DNA from: UBA8438 sp963934795
GTDB taxonomy: Bacteria > Acidobacteriota > Vicinamibacteria > Vicinamibacterales > UBA8438
Assembly (NCBI GenBank): GCA_963934795.1
Contig: CAWWAF010000001.1
Coordinates: 1 to 64,000, forward strand
Direction: 5' to 3'
DNA: 64,000 bases
The stretch's first letter is position 1. Each line of letters begins with the position of its first letter. The notes under the pieces were generated by a model that did no database searches, was not told the DNA's origin, and saw only the letters and a list, made by a program, of their open reading frames with translations. Of the stretch, positions 63,922 through 64,000 are shown piece after piece. The position numbers and the translations under genes were made by a program.

Positions 63922-64000
63922 GGTGACTCCTTCTCCGATGCCAGGAGCATAGCCGTCCAGACTCCGTGTGACAACGCCCTCGGGCGTCCCTGCTGGTACA

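Overview
The window is G+C-rich bacterial chromosome, densely packed with genes on both strands. The gene content suggests an Acidobacteriota lineage of the Vicinamibacterales type. That placement is an inference from families typical of such genomes: paired DUF1552/DUF1592 proteins, DUF4159, Tat-exported gluconate-2-dehydrogenase-subunit-3/GMC pairs, exported creatininase-like proteins, many secreted propellers, and 'RPDLSG' secreted proteins. I saw no rRNA, tRNA, CRISPR array, insertion sequence or phage gene.

Layout. 0.2-5.6 kb: PEBP-like protein, Tat-exported dehydrogenase small subunit with GMC flavoprotein, an internally duplicated creatininase-like protein, and an EVE-domain protein. 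5.7-9.9 kb: class C beta-lactamase-like hydrolase, a possible CYTH-fold protein, a YncE-like propeller and a DUF4159 protein. 10-15.3 kb: overlapping operon of acyl-CoA ligase, AceE-like E1 and lipoyl E2. 15.3-17.5 kb: a secreted cytochrome c/copper-monooxygenase-like fusion with a secreted partner. 17.6-23 kb: RNase D, an HU protein, a mutase large subunit with isobutyryl-CoA-mutase-like residues, a short/branched-chain acyl-CoA dehydrogenase, and DUF4126. 23.1-28.5 kb: operon of DUF1592 cytochrome, DUF1552 and ankyrin proteins. 28.6-31 kb: FMN glutamate-synthase-like protein coupled to a broken mscS. 32.4-35.3 kb: a Cys/His-rich, sialidase-like and CopC-like group that looks like periplasmic copper handling, with two genes interrupted by in-frame TGA. 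35.3-43.7 kb: PruA, TonB receptor, a feoAB fusion behind a strong promoter and a Fur-like palindrome, a Cys-rich Feo accessory protein, a P-loop kinase and a Bax-inhibitor-1 protein. 43.8-48.1 kb: antiporter, then a second copy of the cytochrome/copper cassette in convergent arrangement. 48.2-64 kb: a frameshifted MBL/beta-CASP nuclease, PepD, a solute symporter with a small membrane partner, a propeller/CxxCH pair, a cupredoxin lipoprotein, a cyclase, an NHL-like propeller and an SGNH hydrolase.

How the genes work together. Much of the window encodes an exported redox surface: c-type hemes, copper sites, flavoproteins and propellers. Iron uptake through feoB and copper handling through CopC would supply its metals. 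Catabolism of branched or short acyl-CoAs and oxo acids is represented by the ligase-E1-E2 operon and the mutase/dehydrogenase pair. Three genes (mscS, the sialidase-like gene and the beta-CASP nuclease) are clearly interrupted, and the Cys/His-rich gene may be. Either this region is decaying, the assembly has errors, or, less likely, some UGA codons are recoded.
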